A stretch of 64,000 nt of DNA from Comamonadaceae bacterium (GCA_947455465.1 CANGNS010000005.1:1-64000), one strand, 5' to 3'; counted from the first letter of the stretch, positions 51,104-61,838 are shown. The notes: generated from the letters alone by a model not told the origin. Numbers and translations: made by a program.

Positions 51104-52921
51104 TTACGCGGGCTCGAAGCGTTTTTCGCGGTCGTAGGGGAAAACGTCGTGCACATAGCCTTTGGCGATGCGCTCTTTGTGGCTTTGCCAAAAGTCGACG
51201 TCCAGTAAGTCGGCATGGTGCTTCATGAAAACCTCGCGCACGGCTGGATTACCCAACAAAAAAGGCGCGAAGGTTTCGGGGAACACATCTTTGGGGCCGA
51301 CGCTGTACCAAATCTCGCCAGACATTTCGTCCTCTTCGTTGCGCGCTGCGGGTACGCGGCGAAAGTTGCAGTCGGTGATGTATTCGATTTCGTCGTAGTC
51401 GTAAAACACCACTTTGCCATGGCGCGTCACACCAAAGTTTTTCCACAGCATGTCGCCAGGGAAGATGTTGGCTGCCACCAGGTCTTTAATGGCATTGCCA
51501 TATTCGACCACGCCGCGCTCAATTTGCTGGAAGGCGGCATGGGCGCCGGGTGTGGCCCGGTGGGTATCAGCGCCACCGGCATCGAAGGCCTCTTGCAGGT
51601 AAATATTGAGTGGAATCATGCGCCGCTCGATATACACGTGCTGAATGATGACTTCCTGCGCCCCGTCGCTGGCGCGTGTGGTGATTTGCAACTGACTGGG
51701 CGCAAATTTCTCGATCTCAGCCAGTAGCTCAGGCTCAAAGCGGTCGCGCGGAAAGCCCACATTGCTGTATTCCAGGGTATCGGCCATGCGCCCGACGCGG
51801 TCATGCTGCTTGACCAGCAGGTACTTGCCCTTGATCTGCTCGCGTGAGGTGTCTTTGGGCGCGGGATAAAAGTCTTTGATGACCTTAAATACGTAGGGAA
51901 AGCTGGGCAGATCAAACACCAGCATGACCATGCCTTTGATACCCGGCGCGATACGAAACTTGTCCGTGGAATGACGCAGATGGTGCAAAAAGTCGCGGTA
52001 AAACAAGGTCTTGCCTTGCTTGGCCAGACCCAGCGCGTTGTAAATTTCATTGCGCGGTTTGCGCGGCATCAGGCTGCGCAAAAACTGTACATAAGCCGAA
52101 GGCACTTCCATGTCGACCATGAAGTAAGCGCGGGCAAAGCTAAACAGCAGCAGCATGTCATCTTCGCCAAAAAGTGCGGCGTCGATGACCAGGCGCCCGT
52201 CGCTGTGGTGCAGCACCGGCAGCGCAAAGCCAAGCTCTTCAAAGCCATTGATCAGCTTGCCCACGATGTAGCAGCCCTTGTTGCGGAAAAACAGCCCTGA
52301 CAGCACTTGCAACTGAAAATTGGCGCGCAGCTTGTTGTGTTGCAGGCGTTGGGTGATGGCGCTGGCCACCCGCTGGGCGTCACGCTGCAGGTCCCCAAAC
52401 GGCACTTGAAAATCAAAATCCTGCACCATCTGCAACACCGTCGCTTGCATGCTTTGCAGGCTGGGGTAGTAAGCGCGGTAGGTAGGGCGTTTGTCCGATT
52501 CGGCGCTTTCGATGTACTCGGTGCTGACGGCCGGGCGCACAAAAATAAAGTCGTTCTGAAAATACGAGCGGTGCAGTATCTTGGTGGTGACCGAGTTGAA
52601 AAAAGTTTCTGCTAACTCGGGTTGGTGGTGGTCCACCAGCAAGCCGATGTACAGCAGCTTGACCTGCTGCCATACGTCCATGGCTTGCTCGCCGGCCTTG
52701 AATTCCCGCTCCAGGCGGTTGGAGCATTCCAGTACCCGCAGGTCATAAAACTCGATGCGCTCACGCTGGGCGCGCTGCTGGCCGTGCCAGTCGGCCGTTT
52801 CAAAGCGGTGCTTGGCGCGCGCCGATTCGGTGCGAAACAAGCGGTAGTGGCGGTTAAAGCCATCCATCATCGCTTTGGCGATGTCGTAAGCGAGTGGCGA
52901 GTCCAGGCGGGCGGGGAACAT
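51104..52921 (-). CDS. aceK: Isocitrate dehydrogenase kinase/phosphatase
   Basis: AceK phosphorylates and dephosphorylates isocitrate dehydrogenase to switch carbon between the TCA cycle and the glyoxylate shunt. The 605-residue protein has the AceK helical regulatory domain ([17 protein letters not shown]) and kinase domain motifs [19 protein letters not shown] near 330, [20 protein letters not shown] and [20 protein letters not shown] near 493. In E. coli it lies with aceBA; here it sits in a leucine-degradation block instead. Confidence 0.96.
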   Translation of the reverse strand: MFPARLDSPLAYDIAKAMMDGFNRHYRLFRTESARAKHRFETADWHGQQRAQRERIEFYDLRVLECSNRLEREFKAGEQAMDVWQQVKLLYIGLLVDHHQPELAETFFNSVTTKILHRSYFQNDFIFVRPAVSTEYIESAESDKRPTYRAYYPSLQSMQATVLQMVQDFDFQVPFGDLQRDAQRVASAITQRLQHNKLRANFQLQVLSGLFFRNKGCYIVGKLINGFEELGFALPVLHHSDGRLVIDAALFGEDDMLLLFSFARAYFMVDMEVPSAYVQFLRSLMPRKPRNEIYNALGLAKQGKTLFYRDFLHHLRHSTDKFRIAPGIKGMVMLVFDLPSFPYVFKVIKDFYPAPKDTSREQIKGKYLLVKQHDRVGRMADTLEYSNVGFPRDRFEPELLAEIEKFAPSQLQITTRASDGAQEVIIQHVYIERRMIPLNIYLQEAFDAGGADTHRATPGAHAAFQQIERGVVEYGNAIKDLVAANIFPGDMLWKNFGVTRHGKVVFYDYDEIEYITDCNFRRVPAARNEEDEMSGEIWYSVGPKDVFPETFAPFLLGNPAVREVFMKHHADLLDVDFWQSHKERIAKGYVHDVFPYDREKRFEPA

Positions 52922-52930
52922 GGGACGGCC

Positions 52931-53584
52931 TTAACGGGGGCTGGCCGCGATTGCGGCAATGGCAGCTTGGTAGACGCTGGTGATATCGTCGTGTCGCGAG
53001 AGGTGGATGTGCAAGTCCTTGAGTAGGCCGTCATGCAATCCATAGACGCAGCCGTGCAGGGTAACGTCTTGCTCGCGCGCCCAAGCGTCTTGCACCACCG
53101 TGCTTTGGGCCACATTGAGAATTTGTTCCACCGCATTGAGCTCGCACAGCACATTGGCGCGGGCCGCTTCAGGCGTGGATTCGATCAAGGCGCGGTGGTG
53201 GTCGCGCACGTCCTGGATATGGCGCAGCCAGTTGTCGGCCAGACCGATGCGCGCTCCTTCCAAAGCCGCTTGCACGCCCGAGCAGCCGTAGTGGCCGACC
53301 AGCAAAATATCGCGCACTTGCAAACGCTCGACGGCAAACTGGATGGTCGACAGTGCATTCAAATCGGAGTGCACTACGACGTTGGCCACGTTACGGTGCA
53401 CAAAAATTTCGCCCGGCGCCAAGCCGATGATCTGGTTGGCAGGCACGCGGCTGTCCGAGCAGCCTATCCACATGTAGCGCGGCTTTTGCTGCGTGGTCAG
53501 GCTGGTGAAAAAGCCTGGTTGCTTGCGCTCCATCTCGGCCGCCCAGCTGCGGTTGCGGGCGAATAAATCGTTCAGCTGTGTCAT
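52931..53584 (-). CDS. can: Beta-class carbonic anhydrase
   Basis: The 217-residue enzyme converts CO2 and bicarbonate. The zinc ligands Cys42, His98 and Cys101 and the Asp44-Arg46 pair (GCSDSRVPANQ; VGHYGCSGV) are all present. In a block with carboxylases and anaplerotic control it may supply bicarbonate for methylcrotonyl-CoA carboxylase (inference). It follows ivd by 18 bases and precedes aceK. Confidence 0.95.
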   Translation of the reverse strand: MTQLNDLFARNRSWAAEMERKQPGFFTSLTTQQKPRYMWIGCSDSRVPANQIIGLAPGEIFVHRNVANVVVHSDLNALSTIQFAVERLQVRDILLVGHYGCSGVQAALEGARIGLADNWLRHIQDVRDHHRALIESTPEAARANVLCELNAVEQILNVAQSTVVQDAWAREQDVTLHGCVYGLHDGLLKDLHIHLSRHDDITSVYQAAIAAIAASPR

Positions 53585-53602
53585 ATCAAAACAAGGGGGT
53601 AA

Positions 53603-54781
53603 TTAAGCAGTTTCAGAAAAAAGTTCGCGCCCGATCAACATGCGGCGAATCTCGCTGGTGCCCGCGCCAATTTCGTATAGCTTGGCATCGCGCCACAAAC
53701 GGCCCAGCGGGTAGTCGTTGATGTAGCCATTGCCACCAAAGATTTGCACGCCCTCGCCGGCCATCCAGGTGGCTTTTTCAGCAGTCCACAAAATCACGCT
53801 GGCGCAGTCTTTGCGCACACGGCGCACATGCTCGGTGCCTAGCGCGTCCAGGTTCTTGGCCACCATATAGGCAAACGAGCGGCCCGCTTGCAGTACGGTG
53901 TACATATCGGCTACTTTGCCCTGGATCAGCTGAAACTCGCCAATGCTTTGGCCAAACTGCTTGCGTTCGTGCACATAGGGCATCACGTTGTCCATCACCG
54001 CCTGCATGATGCCTAGCGGGCCGCCGCTGAGTACGGCGCGCTCATAGTCCAGACCGCTCATCAACACCTTGGCACCGTTGTTGATGCCGCCTAGTACGTT
54101 GGCCAGCGGCACTTCCACGTTGTTAAACACCAGCTCGCCCGTATGGCTGCCGCGCATGCCCAGCTTGTCCAGCTTTTGCGCTACCGAAAAACCCGGCATG
54201 CCTTTTTCAATCAAAAACGTCGTCACGCCACGCGCGCCTAGCTCTGGGTCGGTTTTGGCATAGACGACCAAGGTGTCGGCGTCCGGGCCGTTGGTTATCC
54301 ACATTTTGCTGCCGTTGAGCACGAAGTAGCCGCCCTTGTCTTGCGCGCGCAGCTTCATGGACAGCACGTCGCTGCCCGCGCCGGGCTCGCTCATGGCCAG
54401 TGCGCCCACGTGTTCGCCGCTGATGAGCTTGGGCAAGTAGCGCTGACGCTGCTCGGGCGTGCCATTGCGGCGAATTTGGTTGACGCATAAATTGCTGTGC
54501 GCGCCATACGACAAACCCACGGACGCGCTGGCGCGAGAGATTTCTTCCATGGCCACCATATGGGCCAGATAGCCCATGGCCGCGCCGCCATATTCTTCTT
54601 CTACGGTGATACCCAGCACGCCCAGATCGCCCATCTTGCGCCACAAGTCCATGGGGAATTGGTCATCGCGGTCGATAGCGGCTGCGCGCGGTGCAATCTC
54701 GGCCTGCGCAAAATCGTGCACTGCGGCGCGCAGCGCATCGACATCCTCGCCAAGTTGAAAGTCCAGTCCGGGTAAGTTCAT
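53603..54781 (-). CDS. Isovaleryl-CoA dehydrogenase
   Basis: The enzyme (liuA/ivd) makes 3-methylcrotonyl-CoA from isovaleryl-CoA in leucine breakdown. In the 392-residue protein the catalytic Glu is in the IVD position, Glu247 in [15 protein letters not shown], and the place of the usual C-terminal Glu reads [12 protein letters not shown], both features of isovaleryl-CoA dehydrogenase. [13 protein letters not shown] near 132 binds FAD. It is the first structural gene after the LiuR-type regulator. Confidence 0.95.
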   Translation of the reverse strand: MNLPGLDFQLGEDVDALRAAVHDFAQAEIAPRAAAIDRDDQFPMDLWRKMGDLGVLGITVEEEYGGAAMGYLAHMVAMEEISRASASVGLSYGAHSNLCVNQIRRNGTPEQRQRYLPKLISGEHVGALAMSEPGAGSDVLSMKLRAQDKGGYFVLNGSKMWITNGPDADTLVVYAKTDPELGARGVTTFLIEKGMPGFSVAQKLDKLGMRGSHTGELVFNNVEVPLANVLGGINNGAKVLMSGLDYERAVLSGGPLGIMQAVMDNVMPYVHERKQFGQSIGEFQLIQGKVADMYTVLQAGRSFAYMVAKNLDALGTEHVRRVRKDCASVILWTAEKATWMAGEGVQIFGGNGYINDYPLGRLWRDAKLYEIGAGTSEIRRMLIGRELFSETA

Positions 54782-54861
54782 GCGGTGCTCTCCTGCCCCT
54801 GGGGGCGTTTGGTCATTGTCTGAAAAAACTGCGTTTTGCGCGGTGTTGCGGCACAGTAGGC

Positions 54862-55302
54862 TTACCCATTGGCAGGGGCAAGCGCTGGTTTGGGCTTCGA
54901 TGTTTTAGGGCTTTGGCTGTTGACTTTGGCCAGCAGCGCCCGCGCTTCGCGTTGGTGGACCTTGATCTCATCCAGATTGGCTTGCAAATCCGCCATTTGC
55001 TCTTCGATACGGCTGCGGTGCACGTCCAGCACCTCCAAGAATTTGGTGAGCTGCATGCCCGTGTCGCGCGGGCTCTCGTAGGTGTCGATGATGTCTTTGG
55101 CCTCGGTCAGGCTCAGGCCTAAGCGCTTGGCGCGCAAGGTGAGTTTGAGGCGGGTGCGGTCGCGCACGCTGTAGACCCGGTTGCGCCCGCCCGGGCCGGT
55201 GCGCTCGGGCTGCAGGAGACCCAGGTCTTCATAAAAACGGATGGCCCGGGTCGTCAAATCAAATTCGGCGGCCAGATCACTGATGCTGAAGGTGCTGCTC
55301 AT
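54862..55302 (-). CDS. liuR: LiuR-type MerR-family regulator
   Basis: The 146-residue MerR protein has [20 protein letters not shown], then [12 protein letters not shown] and the long coiled-coil linker helix with [17 protein letters not shown]. No metal-binding cysteines are seen in the C-terminal part, as in LiuR, which controls leucine and isovalerate breakdown genes. It sits directly upstream of ivd, which supports the name. A perfect palindrome lies in the divergent gap. Confidence 0.87.
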   Translation of the reverse strand: MSSTFSISDLAAEFDLTTRAIRFYEDLGLLQPERTGPGGRNRVYSVRDRTRLKLTLRAKRLGLSLTEAKDIIDTYESPRDTGMQLTKFLEVLDVHRSRIEEQMADLQANLDEIKVHQREARALLAKVNSQSPKTSKPKPALAPANG

Positions 55303-55389
55303 GGTCGGTGGGCTCGGGGGTTCTAAAGAGGATCAAAGTCAAACCAAGGCGACAGGGGATGCGCTGTGCACTGCCCTAGAATGCCTCGT

Positions 55390-55413
55390 ATTGACGTTTA
55401 CGTAAACGTCAAT
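55390..55413. promoter_or_regulatory. 24-bp palindrome, likely LiuR operator
   Basis: ATTGACGTTTAC (55390-55401) and GTAAACGTCAAT (55402-55413) are exact reverse complements. MerR-type regulators bind symmetric sites of this size between -35 and -10; the TTGACG ends could double as a -35. It lies 88 bases from the liuR start and ends next to the MBL-hydrolase ATG at 55415, so it may control both. The LiuR identity of the regulator is an inference. Confidence 0.7.
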
Positions 55414-55414
55414 T

Positions 55415-56503
55415 ATGAAGCAAAAACTCCCCATGAACGCACTCGAAACCCAATTGCACTACCCCCTGGGCGACGCCCTGCCCGCTGCGGGGCGCTGTAT
55501 CGAGGTGGCCCCGGGCATCAAATGGATACGCATGGCCTTGCCCTTTGCGCTGGACCACATCAATTTGTGGCTTTTGCGCGACCGTATGGCAACAGACGCC
55601 GGCGTGCGCGAGGGCTGGAGCGTGGTCGATTGCTGCATCAGCCGCCCCGAGGCCAAGGCCCAATGGGAAGAGGTGTTTGCCCATGAACTAGAGGGTCTGC
55701 CCATCCTGCGGGTGATCGCCACGCACATGCATCCGGACCACATTGGCCTGGCCGATTGGCTATGCCAGCGCTGGCAAGCCGATTTATGGATCAGCGCCGC
55801 GGACTACCAGGTGGCTCGCCACGCGGTCATGGGCGCTAACGGTTTTGGTGGCGAGCGTTCGGCGGCATTTTTTGCCGCGCATGGCATGACTGATCCCGGC
55901 TCGGTCGACCAGGTGCGCGGGCGCACCAATTACTTTCCCAACCTGGTGCCCTCCATGCCCGAGAGCTACTGCCGCCTCATGGACGGCACGCTGCTCGACA
56001 TCGGTGGTCGCACCTGGCGCTGCATCAGCGGCTACGGCCACGCGCCTGAGCATATTGCCTTGTACTGCGAGGACCTGCATATCCTGATTGGCGGGGACAT
56101 GATGCTGCCGCGCATTTCCACCAACGTCAGCGTGTATGAGCAAGAGCCATTGGCCAATGCGCTGCGTCTGTTTTTGGACTCGATCGATAAATTCAAGCCC
56201 CTGCCCGAAGACACCCTCACGCTACCGGCCCACGGCAAGCCCTTCCAGGGCCTGCATATCCGCATAGAACAGCTCCATACCCACCACCGCGAACGCCTGG
56301 ACGACTTGCTGCTGGCCTGCACCGACAAGCCGCTGAGCGCTTTTGACGCGGTACCGGTCTTGTTCAAGCGGGCGCTGGACCTGCACCAAATGACATTTGC
56401 CATGGGCGAGTCGGTGGCGCATTTGCACGCACTGTGGTTTGCCAAAAAAGTGCAGCGCAGTTTGGGCAGCGACGGCGTGTACCGCTTCAGCGCCCTTGCC
56501 TAA
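55415..56503 (+). CDS. MBL-fold metallo-hydrolase
   Basis: The 362-residue protein has the metallo-beta-lactamase zinc motif THMHPDHIGLAD (His104, His106, Asp108, His109), a later GYGHAPEHIALYC, GGDMMLPRIS and LPAHGKPF. Such enzymes are often thioesterases, glyoxalase II-like or lactonases. Its promoter overlaps the LiuR-type palindrome, so it may serve leucine or acyl-CoA breakdown, for example as a thioesterase (inference). The start may be MKQKLP at 55415 or MNALETQ at 55433. Confidence 0.85.
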   Translation: MKQKLPMNALETQLHYPLGDALPAAGRCIEVAPGIKWIRMALPFALDHINLWLLRDRMATDAGVREGWSVVDCCISRPEAKAQWEEVFAHELEGLPILRVIATHMHPDHIGLADWLCQRWQADLWISAADYQVARHAVMGANGFGGERSAAFFAAHGMTDPGSVDQVRGRTNYFPNLVPSMPESYCRLMDGTLLDIGGRTWRCISGYGHAPEHIALYCEDLHILIGGDMMLPRISTNVSVYEQEPLANALRLFLDSIDKFKPLPEDTLTLPAHGKPFQGLHIRIEQLHTHHRERLDDLLLACTDKPLSAFDAVPVLFKRALDLHQMTFAMGESVAHLHALWFAKKVQRSLGSDGVYRFSALA

Positions 56504-56517
56504 AGACCGCTGCCCGC

Positions 56518-57432
56518 CTACCAGAGCGCAATGGTGGAGTTCTTGAGCGCCTGGCGCTGGGCCGGGTAATCGGGCACCACGGTGCCCACCGTCGCCCAAA
56601 AGCGCGGACTGTGGTTCATCACCCGCAAGTGGCTGAGCTCGTGGGCCACTACGTAGTCAATCACGGCCAAATCAAAATGCATCAGCCGCCAATGGAGCCG
56701 GATGGAGCCATCGCTCTTGGCGCTGCCCCAGCGCGTGCCGGCATTGCTCAGCGACAGGCGGCTCCATTGCACCTGCAATTGCGGCGCGAAATAGTCCAGC
56801 CGCTGGGCAAACAAAATGCGCGCCTGGCGCATCAGCCAGGCCTGACAGGCGTCGCGTATCTGGGCCGCGCTGGCATCGGGCGCCAGCGCCAGGCGCAGCA
56901 CCTGGGCGCCGTCGGCCGCCGTATCTAGGGCGGCGCCAACGCCGGCAAAACGGTGCGCCGGGTCCAGTTGCAGCCGTAAGGGTGCGCCCAGATAAGGGAA
57001 CACGGCACCGTCGCGCCACTCGATACGGGTTTGCTCCAAGCGGGTGTGGCGGGCATGTGCCTCTTGGAGTTTGCGCACAATCCAGTCGGCGCGTGCCTGC
57101 AAGGCGCTGTCGATGTCATGCAAAGAGGTCCAGCGTGGCGCCCGCACCGACAGTCCGTCAGGCCCGACCACCATGCCGATGGTGTGCCGCTTGGCGCGCA
57201 CCAAGGCAAAGGCCACCGTCACGCCGCCTAGGCGCAGTTGGCGCGTGGCCTGCGGGTGGGCAAAGTCAGCGGGGCCAGTCGCCGCGCTGCCCGGCACTGG
57301 CATCAGGCTGCTGCGCGCATCAGGCGCTGACCGTTTGCGCAGCGGCTTGGGCTGGGTTGGGGTGCTTGGGGGCGGGGCGCCAGAGCCCAAGGATTCGAAC
57401 AAGTCCAGCGTATAGCGCAGCAAGGGGTGCAT
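56518..57432 (-). CDS. YgjP-like (SprT-type) zinc metallopeptidase
   Basis: The 304-residue protein has a C-terminal YgjP/M48-like metallopeptidase domain with HELSHLRVMNHSPRFW (His264, Glu265, His268, His274). The N-terminal part (to about 80) is variable and Pro/Ala-rich. Its biological target is unknown; YgjP-type peptidases are thought to act in the cytoplasm. It is convergent with the MBL gene, 14 bases apart. Confidence 0.88.
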   Translation of the reverse strand: MHPLLRYTLDLFESLGSGAPPPSTPTQPKPLRKRSAPDARSSLMPVPGSAATGPADFAHPQATRQLRLGGVTVAFALVRAKRHTIGMVVGPDGLSVRAPRWTSLHDIDSALQARADWIVRKLQEAHARHTRLEQTRIEWRDGAVFPYLGAPLRLQLDPAHRFAGVGAALDTAADGAQVLRLALAPDASAAQIRDACQAWLMRQARILFAQRLDYFAPQLQVQWSRLSLSNAGTRWGSAKSDGSIRLHWRLMHFDLAVIDYVVAHELSHLRVMNHSPRFWATVGTVVPDYPAQRQALKNSTIALW

Positions 57433-57451
57433 GGGCTGGCCGGCGTTCGCC

Positions 57452-58192
57452 TCAGGTTTTCGGGTAGGCGTCGGGGTCGATGCGGCGCATCTCAGCCTCG
57501 ATCCAGGCCTCCACCTCGCGCATCATCTCTTCAGGATGGCGCCCTTGGCTGGGAATGGCTGGGCCGATGGACACATCCACGATGCCGGGGTATTTGACAA
57601 AGGCCTTGCGCGGCCAGACACGCGCTGAGTTGACGGCAATCGGAAACACCGGCGCGCCGGTCTCGATGGCCAGGCGCGTACCGCCGGATTTGTAGACGCC
57701 TTTTTCGCCACGCGGGATCCGCGTGCCCTCAGGAAACATGATGACCCAAACGCCCCGCGCCAGCAGCTCTTTGCCCTGCGCTACCACTTTGGTAAAGGCC
57801 TGGGCGCGTTGTGTGCGGTCGATGTGCACCATGTCCAGCCGACTCATGGCCCAGCCGAAAAAAGGCACGTAAAGCAGCTCTTTCTTGAACACAAAAGCCA
57901 GCGGATGCGGCATCAGCGAAGGCAGCAAAAACGTCTCTAAGGTGGACTGGTGCTTGACCAGCAAAATGGCCGGACTGTTTTCGCCCTGGGGCAAGTGCTC
58001 CCAGCCGCTGACGCGCACGCGGATACCCAAAATCCAGTGGGCACCGGCGATGGCGGTGCGCAGCCAGGCGCGCGCCATAGCCCATAGCGGGTTGCCTCGG
58101 ATAAAAAGCGAGGCCCCCAAAATCGCGAACGCAAAAGGGACGACGGTCAGCATCATCCACAGCATGTGCAGTACGGAGCGGATGAAGGGCAT
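57452..58192 (-). CDS. plsC: 1-acylglycerol-3-phosphate acyltransferase
   Basis: PlsC makes phosphatidic acid at the inner membrane. The 246-residue protein has an N-terminal membrane helix (residues 10-30), the acyltransferase motif HQSTLE (His81 to Glu86; an HX4E form, where most PlsC have HX4D) and FPEGTRIPRG at 153-162. Position next to gmhB and glyS matches betaproteobacterial order. Confidence 0.93.
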   Translation of the reverse strand: MPFIRSVLHMLWMMLTVVPFAFAILGASLFIRGNPLWAMARAWLRTAIAGAHWILGIRVRVSGWEHLPQGENSPAILLVKHQSTLETFLLPSLMPHPLAFVFKKELLYVPFFGWAMSRLDMVHIDRTQRAQAFTKVVAQGKELLARGVWVIMFPEGTRIPRGEKGVYKSGGTRLAIETGAPVFPIAVNSARVWPRKAFVKYPGIVDVSIGPAIPSQGRHPEEMMREVEAWIEAEMRRIDPDAYPKT

Positions 58193-58224
58193 GGTGGCGG
58201 ATCCTAGGCGGTCTTGCGGGCCGC

Positions 58225-58773
58225 TTAGGCGCTGGCGACCAGGTAATCGGCGAAGGCCGATAAATCGGTGTGCACCTGCGTTTGCGGCGGAAAGTCAGCC
58301 GGCAGGCTTTGCCCACGCCACAGCGCGGCTTTGCCGGTTTGCACCACATGGGGCGTGCAGCCCAGGCGAATAGCGGCTTGCAGGTCGCGCGCCGTGTCGC
58401 CCACGGCAGGCATGCCGGCCAAGGACATGCCGTAGCGCTCGGCAATTTGTTCGAACAAGCCGGAGGCGGGCTTGCGGCAATGGCAAGCATCGCTGGGGTT
58501 GTGCGGGCAGTAAAACACAGCGTCGATGCGCCCGCCCACGGCAGCGAGCATGCTGTGCATCTTGGCGTGCATGGCGTTGAGCGCAGCCACGTCAAACAAA
58601 CCGCGCCCCAAGCCGGACTGGTTGCTCGCCACCACCACATGCCAGCCCGCGTGGTTGATGCGGGCGATAGCCTCCAAGGCGCCGGGCAGCGGCTGCCACT
58701 CGGCGGCCGACTTGATGTAGTCCTCGCTGTCGGCGTTGATGGTGCCGTCGCGGTCCAGGATGCACAGTTTCAT
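58225..58773 (-). CDS. gmhB: D-glycero-beta-D-manno-heptose 1,7-bisphosphate 7-phosphatase
   Basis: GmhB removes the 7-phosphate in heptose synthesis for lipopolysaccharide core. The 182-residue HAD protein has LDRDGTIN at 6-13, the NQSGLGRGLF segment and a structural zinc loop (Cys89, His91, Cys97, Cys99). It lies 15 bases downstream of glyS in the same transcript. Confidence 0.95.
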   Translation of the reverse strand: MKLCILDRDGTINADSEDYIKSAAEWQPLPGALEAIARINHAGWHVVVASNQSGLGRGLFDVAALNAMHAKMHSMLAAVGGRIDAVFYCPHNPSDACHCRKPASGLFEQIAERYGMSLAGMPAVGDTARDLQAAIRLGCTPHVVQTGKAALWRGQSLPADFPPQTQVHTDLSAFADYLVASA

Positions 58774-58788
58774 GGTGCTAAATAGAAT

Positions 58789-60909
58789 TTAAGCGGCCAG
58801 CTTGGACAGATCGGCCACGCGGTTCATGGCTGTGTGCAGTTGCTGCAAAAGCGCCAAGCGGTTGGCTTTGAGCGCCGGGTCCTCGGCATTGACCATGACA
58901 CCGTCAAAAAACGCATCGACCGGTGCGCGCAACGCCGCCAGCGCTTGCAGGCTGGCGGTGTAGTCCTGGGCGGTGAATAAGGCATCAGCGCGCGGCACGG
59001 TCTCTTGCATGGCGGCGTGCAGGGCTATTTCGGCGGCCTCTTGCAGCAAGCCGCTTTGCACGCTGGCGCGGGCTTCATCCGATTTTTTGAGGATGTTGCC
59101 GATGCGCTTGTTGGCCGCAGCCAGCGCGGCGCTCTCGGGCAGCGCGGCAAAGGCACGCACGGCCGCCAGGCGCTGGGGTACTTCGCCCAGACGCGCCGGG
59201 CGCAGGGCCAATACGGCGTCCACTTCTTGTGCGCTATAGCCTTGCTCACGCAGAGCGCCGGCCAGGCGGTCAAACATAAATTCCAGCAAAGCGGCGCTGG
59301 CGTCTTGAATCAGCGTGCCAAAGGCCGGCTGCGCATCAGCCAGCAGCGTGGGCAGTTGCAGCGGCAAATCTTCCTCGACCAGCATGCGGATCACGCCCAA
59401 AGCGTGGCGACGCAGGGCAAACGGATCTTTGTCACCGGTGGGCAGGTTGCCACTGCCAAACATACCGACCAGGGTTTCGAGCTTGTCGGCCAATGCCACT
59501 ACCAGCGCTACCGGGTTGCGCGGCAGGGCGTCGCCTGCAAAACGCGGTTTGTAATGGTCCTCGATGGCGATGGCGATGTCCTCGCCCAGTCCATCGTGGC
59601 GGGCGTAATAGCCGCCCATGGTGCCTTGCAGCTCGGGGAATTCGCCCACCATATCAGTCATCAAATCGGTTTTAGCCAATTGGGCTGCGGTGTCGGCCGC
59701 TTGCACCAGCGCGGTATCGCCTAGCTTGCTGGCAATGGTGCGGGCAATCGTACGAACACGCTCCATACGCTCGCCCTGGGTGCCCAATTGGTTGTGATAA
59801 ACCACTTTGGAGAGCCCGGGCACGCGCGAGACCAGGGTTTTTTTGCGGTCCTGGTCGAAGAAGAACTTGGCATCGGCCAGGCGCGGGCGCACTACGCGCT
59901 CGTTGCCGCCGATAACAGCGCTGGGGTCGGCCGGGTTGATGTTACTGACCACCAAAAATTGGTTGCTCAGTTTGCCGGCAGCGTCTAGCAGCGGGAAGTA
60001 TTTCTGGTTGGCCTTCATCGTCAGAATCAGGCACTCCTGGGGCACTTGCAAAAATTCGGCGTCAAAGCTGCACACCATGACGTTGGGGCGCTCGACCAGG
60101 CCGGTCACCTCATCGAGCAAGGCGGCGTCTTCAATCGCTTGCGCGCCTTGGGCGCTGGCGGCCGCTTGCAGTTGGCGGGCGATCTCGGCGCGCCGGGCGT
60201 CAAAACTGGCGATGACCGCGCCGTCGCGCGCCAGGGTAGCCGCGTAGTCGTCGGCGTGGGCAATGCGCACGGGCGACACAGCGGCCTCAAAGCGGTGGCC
60301 TTGCGTGCTGTCGCCCGCCTGCAAACCGAGCGCCTGCACAGGCACTACCGCGCTGCCATGCAAAGCGAGCAAGCCATGCGCCGGTCGTACAAAGCTCACC
60401 GTGCTCCAGCCGGGCAGCGCGCAATCACGCGCCAGCTGGTAACTCATAACTTTGGGGATGGGCAGTTTGGCAATAGCCTCGGCCAGCGCTTTTTGCAGGC
60501 CGTCGGTCAGGTTGGCGCCGCGCACCGTGCTGTCAAAGTACAAGGCCTCGGCTTTACCGTCCATGCGTTTGTGCAGGGCGGGCACGTCTTGGACACCGGC
60601 GCCTAGCGCTTGCAATTTTTTGAGCAAGGCCGGTGTGGCCTGGCCCTGGGCATCAAGGCCGACGCTCACCGGCATCAGCTTTTGCGACACGGCTTTGTCT
60701 GCTGCTTGCGCGGCAACGCCAGATACGCGAACGGCCAAACGGCGCGGCGAGGCGTAGTCCGTCACTTGCGCATCGGCAGCTGCCAGGCCCTGGGCCTTGA
60801 GGCTGTCGGCCAGCACGCCGGCAAAAGCAATCCCCAGTTTTTTGAGCGCCTTGGGCGGCAGCTCTTCCACAAAGAGTTCGACCAGGAGGTTGTCAGTCGT
60901 CATAGTCAT
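58789..60909 (-). CDS. glyS: Glycyl-tRNA synthetase, beta subunit
   Basis: The beta subunit binds tRNA-Gly and completes the alpha2-beta2 glycyl-tRNA synthetase. The 706-residue protein has [19 protein letters not shown] at the start, [18 protein letters not shown] near 400 and [15 protein letters not shown] near 462, then [16 protein letters not shown] near 530 and a C-terminal DALR-type anticodon-binding region. The ATG at 60909 overlaps the glyQ stop by 4 bases (ATGA). Confidence 0.95.
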   Translation of the reverse strand: MTMTTDNLLVELFVEELPPKALKKLGIAFAGVLADSLKAQGLAAADAQVTDYASPRRLAVRVSGVAAQAADKAVSQKLMPVSVGLDAQGQATPALLKKLQALGAGVQDVPALHKRMDGKAEALYFDSTVRGANLTDGLQKALAEAIAKLPIPKVMSYQLARDCALPGWSTVSFVRPAHGLLALHGSAVVPVQALGLQAGDSTQGHRFEAAVSPVRIAHADDYAATLARDGAVIASFDARRAEIARQLQAAASAQGAQAIEDAALLDEVTGLVERPNVMVCSFDAEFLQVPQECLILTMKANQKYFPLLDAAGKLSNQFLVVSNINPADPSAVIGGNERVVRPRLADAKFFFDQDRKKTLVSRVPGLSKVVYHNQLGTQGERMERVRTIARTIASKLGDTALVQAADTAAQLAKTDLMTDMVGEFPELQGTMGGYYARHDGLGEDIAIAIEDHYKPRFAGDALPRNPVALVVALADKLETLVGMFGSGNLPTGDKDPFALRRHALGVIRMLVEEDLPLQLPTLLADAQPAFGTLIQDASAALLEFMFDRLAGALREQGYSAQEVDAVLALRPARLGEVPQRLAAVRAFAALPESAALAAANKRIGNILKKSDEARASVQSGLLQEAAEIALHAAMQETVPRADALFTAQDYTASLQALAALRAPVDAFFDGVMVNAEDPALKANRLALLQQLHTAMNRVADLSKLAA

Positions 60910-61811
60910 GCTGCCTTTTTCGCCATTTGCGCGATCCATTCCGGCGGGGCCATCGGAAAGCCCAGGCGCTCGCGGCTGTCGTAATAGCATTGCGCCACGC
61001 CACGCGCCAGATTGCGGATGCGGCCCATATAAGCCGCGCGCTCGGTCACGCTGATGGCGCCGCGCGCGTCCAGCAGGTTAAAAGTGTGGGCCGCTTTAAG
61101 CACTTGCTCATACGCGGGCAGTGCAAGGGGCACATCGATCAAATGCTTGGCCTGTTTTTCGTGGGCCGAAAACGCGGTGAATAAAAAATCGGTGTCGCTG
61201 TGTTCAAAGTTGTAGGTCGATTGCTCGACCTCGTTTTGCTTGTAGACGTCGCCATAGCTCATGTCGGCGGTCCACTGCAAGTTGTAGACGTTGTCCACGC
61301 CTTGCAAATACATGGCCAGTCGCTCCAGACCGTAGGTGATTTCGCCGGTCACGGGTTTGCAATCGATGCCGCCTACTTGCTGAAAGTAGGTGAACTGCGT
61401 CACCTCCATGCCGTTGAGCCAGACTTCCCAGCCCAGGCCCCAGGCGCCCAGGGTGGGGTTTTCCCAATCGTCTTCGACAAAGCGGATGTCGTTGTGCTTG
61501 AGGTCAAAGCCCAACGCCTGGAGCGAGCCGAGGTACAAGTCCAGAATGTTGTCGGGCGCGGGCTTCATAACCACCTGGTACTGGTAATAGTGTTGCAAGC
61601 GGTTGGGGTTTTCGCCGTAGCGACCGTCTTTGGGGCGTCGGCTCGGTTGCACATAGGCGGCTTTCCAGGGTTCGGGGCCGATGGCGCGCAAAAAAGTGGC
61701 GGTGTGCGAGGTGCCTGCGCCCACCTCCATGTCATACGGTTGCAGGAGTGCGCAGCCTTGCGCGTCCCAGTACGACTGCAAGGTGAGAATGATTTGCTGG
61801 AAGGTCAACAT
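60906..61811 (-). CDS. glyQ: Glycyl-tRNA synthetase, alpha subunit
   Basis: The alpha subunit holds the class II catalytic site. The 301-residue protein starts [15 protein letters not shown], then [39 protein letters not shown] near 62 and [17 protein letters not shown] motif 3 near 165. It is translated together with glyS. The ATG at 61811 is chosen; an upstream start would add MCPIHS. Confidence 0.96.
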   Translation of the reverse strand: MLTFQQIILTLQSYWDAQGCALLQPYDMEVGAGTSHTATFLRAIGPEPWKAAYVQPSRRPKDGRYGENPNRLQHYYQYQVVMKPAPDNILDLYLGSLQALGFDLKHNDIRFVEDDWENPTLGAWGLGWEVWLNGMEVTQFTYFQQVGGIDCKPVTGEITYGLERLAMYLQGVDNVYNLQWTADMSYGDVYKQNEVEQSTYNFEHSDTDFLFTAFSAHEKQAKHLIDVPLALPAYEQVLKAAHTFNLLDARGAISVTERAAYMGRIRNLARGVAQCYYDSRERLGFPMAPPEWIAQMAKKAA

Positions 61812-61822
61812 GGAGTGAATCG

Positions 61823-61838
61823 GGCACACGCATGTGCC
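61823..61838 (-). other. Hairpin in the glyQ leader
   Basis: GGCACA (61823-61828) pairs with TGTGCC (61833-61838) around a 4-base loop, 12 bases before the glyQ start. A TAAAAT-like -10 (minus strand, 61890-61895) lies further upstream inside the end of lnt. Role unknown. Confidence 0.3.
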
